Positions 15,081-15,279 of a stretch of DNA of 15,279 nucleotides are shown one piece after another (the stretch's first letter is position 1; every line of letters starts with the position of its first letter). Made by a program: the position numbers and the translations under genes. The notes beneath the pieces were generated by a model that was not told the DNA's origin, searched no databases, and saw only the letters and a program-made list of their open reading frames with translations. The stretch covers positions 1 to 15,279 of the forward strand of contig JAPLUA010000062.1 in the NCBI GenBank assembly GCA_026397855.1, in the 5' to 3' direction. The DNA comes from Verrucomicrobiota bacterium. GTDB taxonomy: Bacteria > Verrucomicrobiota > Verrucomicrobiia > Limisphaerales > UBA8199.

Positions 15081-15279
15081 ATGCACCCCCCCCTTCTAGG
15101 CATCGTAATCATCCTCGGGCTTGCGCGAGTTCTGGCCACCGCGAGTCCGTTGCTGGAGCGAACCAATCTCTTTGAGTCGTGGACGGGCGGCTACGGCCTG
15201 TTTCGCATTCCCGGCGTGGTGGTCACGGCCAAGGGAACGGCGCTGGCGTATTGCGAGGCGCGGCGGAGCGGCAGCGATT
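15081..15279 (+). CDS. Third sialidase, N-terminus only (runs off the right edge)
   Basis: The first 66 residues are present. A hydrophobic signal peptide (PLLGIVIILGLARVLATA) is followed by the typical sialidase opening ERTNLF, GGYGLFRIPG (FRIP at 41-44, catalytic R42), then YCEARRSGSD, equivalent to the R71/R72 region of the sialidase at 11463-12689. The ATG at 15081 is preferred because it places the signal peptide at the start. The same frame is open back to 14943, so a longer Arg-rich leader is possible. Codons 2-4 lie in a run of eight C (15086-15093). The family call is firm even though most of the gene is outside the window. Confidence 0.85.
   Translation, partial: MHPPLLGIVIILGLARVLATASPLLERTNLFESWTGGYGLFRIPGVVVTAKGTALAYCEARRSGSD

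Noticed and set aside
14762..15175. Overlapping + strand frame of 137 codons at the aldolase/sialidase joint
   Set aside because: It shadows the end of the aldolase and runs out of frame with the sialidase start; composition is Pro/Arg/Ser-rich.

Overview
All genes in this GC-rich window read on the + strand. The combination of families points to the phylum Verrucomicrobiota, probably a free-living soil or freshwater Limisphaerales/Pedosphaera-like lineage. The evidence is a class III prepilin-like protein with an H-X9-DG C-terminus, giant secreted proteins built from autotransporter-associated beta-strand repeats (PATR, TIGR02601 type), a PEP-CTERM sorting tail, and a second C-terminal module of the form 'L.W....GW..QSN...W......FYRL'. 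The assignment rests on family distribution as remembered, not on a search.

Layout. 7-852: prepilin-like secreted protein whose last ~50 codons are displaced by a one-base shift in a C run. 1023-2399: PATR protein with a PEP-CTERM tail. 2448-8091: giant PATR protein (about 1,880 codons) containing a diverged ~2.2-kb-period internal duplication, broken near 7232-7242 by a deletion plus frameshift. 8092-8325: non-coding gap with a 12-bp hairpin and two strong GC-rich palindromes. 8326-11439: a secreted GH33-type sialidase fused to PATR repeats copied from a relative of the 1023-2399 gene, with a tail like that of the giant gene. 11463-12689: a stand-alone secreted sialidase. 12706-13947: an MFS transporter. 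14014-14946: a DapA/NanA-superfamily class I aldolase. 14943-15008: the first ~22 codons of what looks like a uroporphyrinogen-decarboxylase (URO-D)-family gene, cut off abruptly. 15081 to the right edge: the N-terminus of a third sialidase.

How the genes may work together. From 8326 onward the window reads as a glycan-scavenging locus. Two or three exported sialidases would release terminal sialic (nonulosonic) acids, the MFS protein is the natural candidate to import the released sugar acid, and the aldolase could cleave a 2-keto-3-deoxy sugar acid. The sialidase residues (RIP arginine, Asp boxes, nucleophile Tyr, Glu, arginine triad) are visible. The aldolase has the Schiff-base Lys and the Tyr of the superfamily but does not look like a standard N-acetylneuraminate lyase, so its substrate is open. 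The PATR proteins probably form long beta-helical surface or extracellular structures; none has a visible autotransporter barrel.

The most notable features are the mosaic sialidase-PATR fusion, the URO-D remnant joined in frame to a sialidase reading frame, the two frameshifted genes, and a C8 tract immediately after the start codon of the third sialidase.
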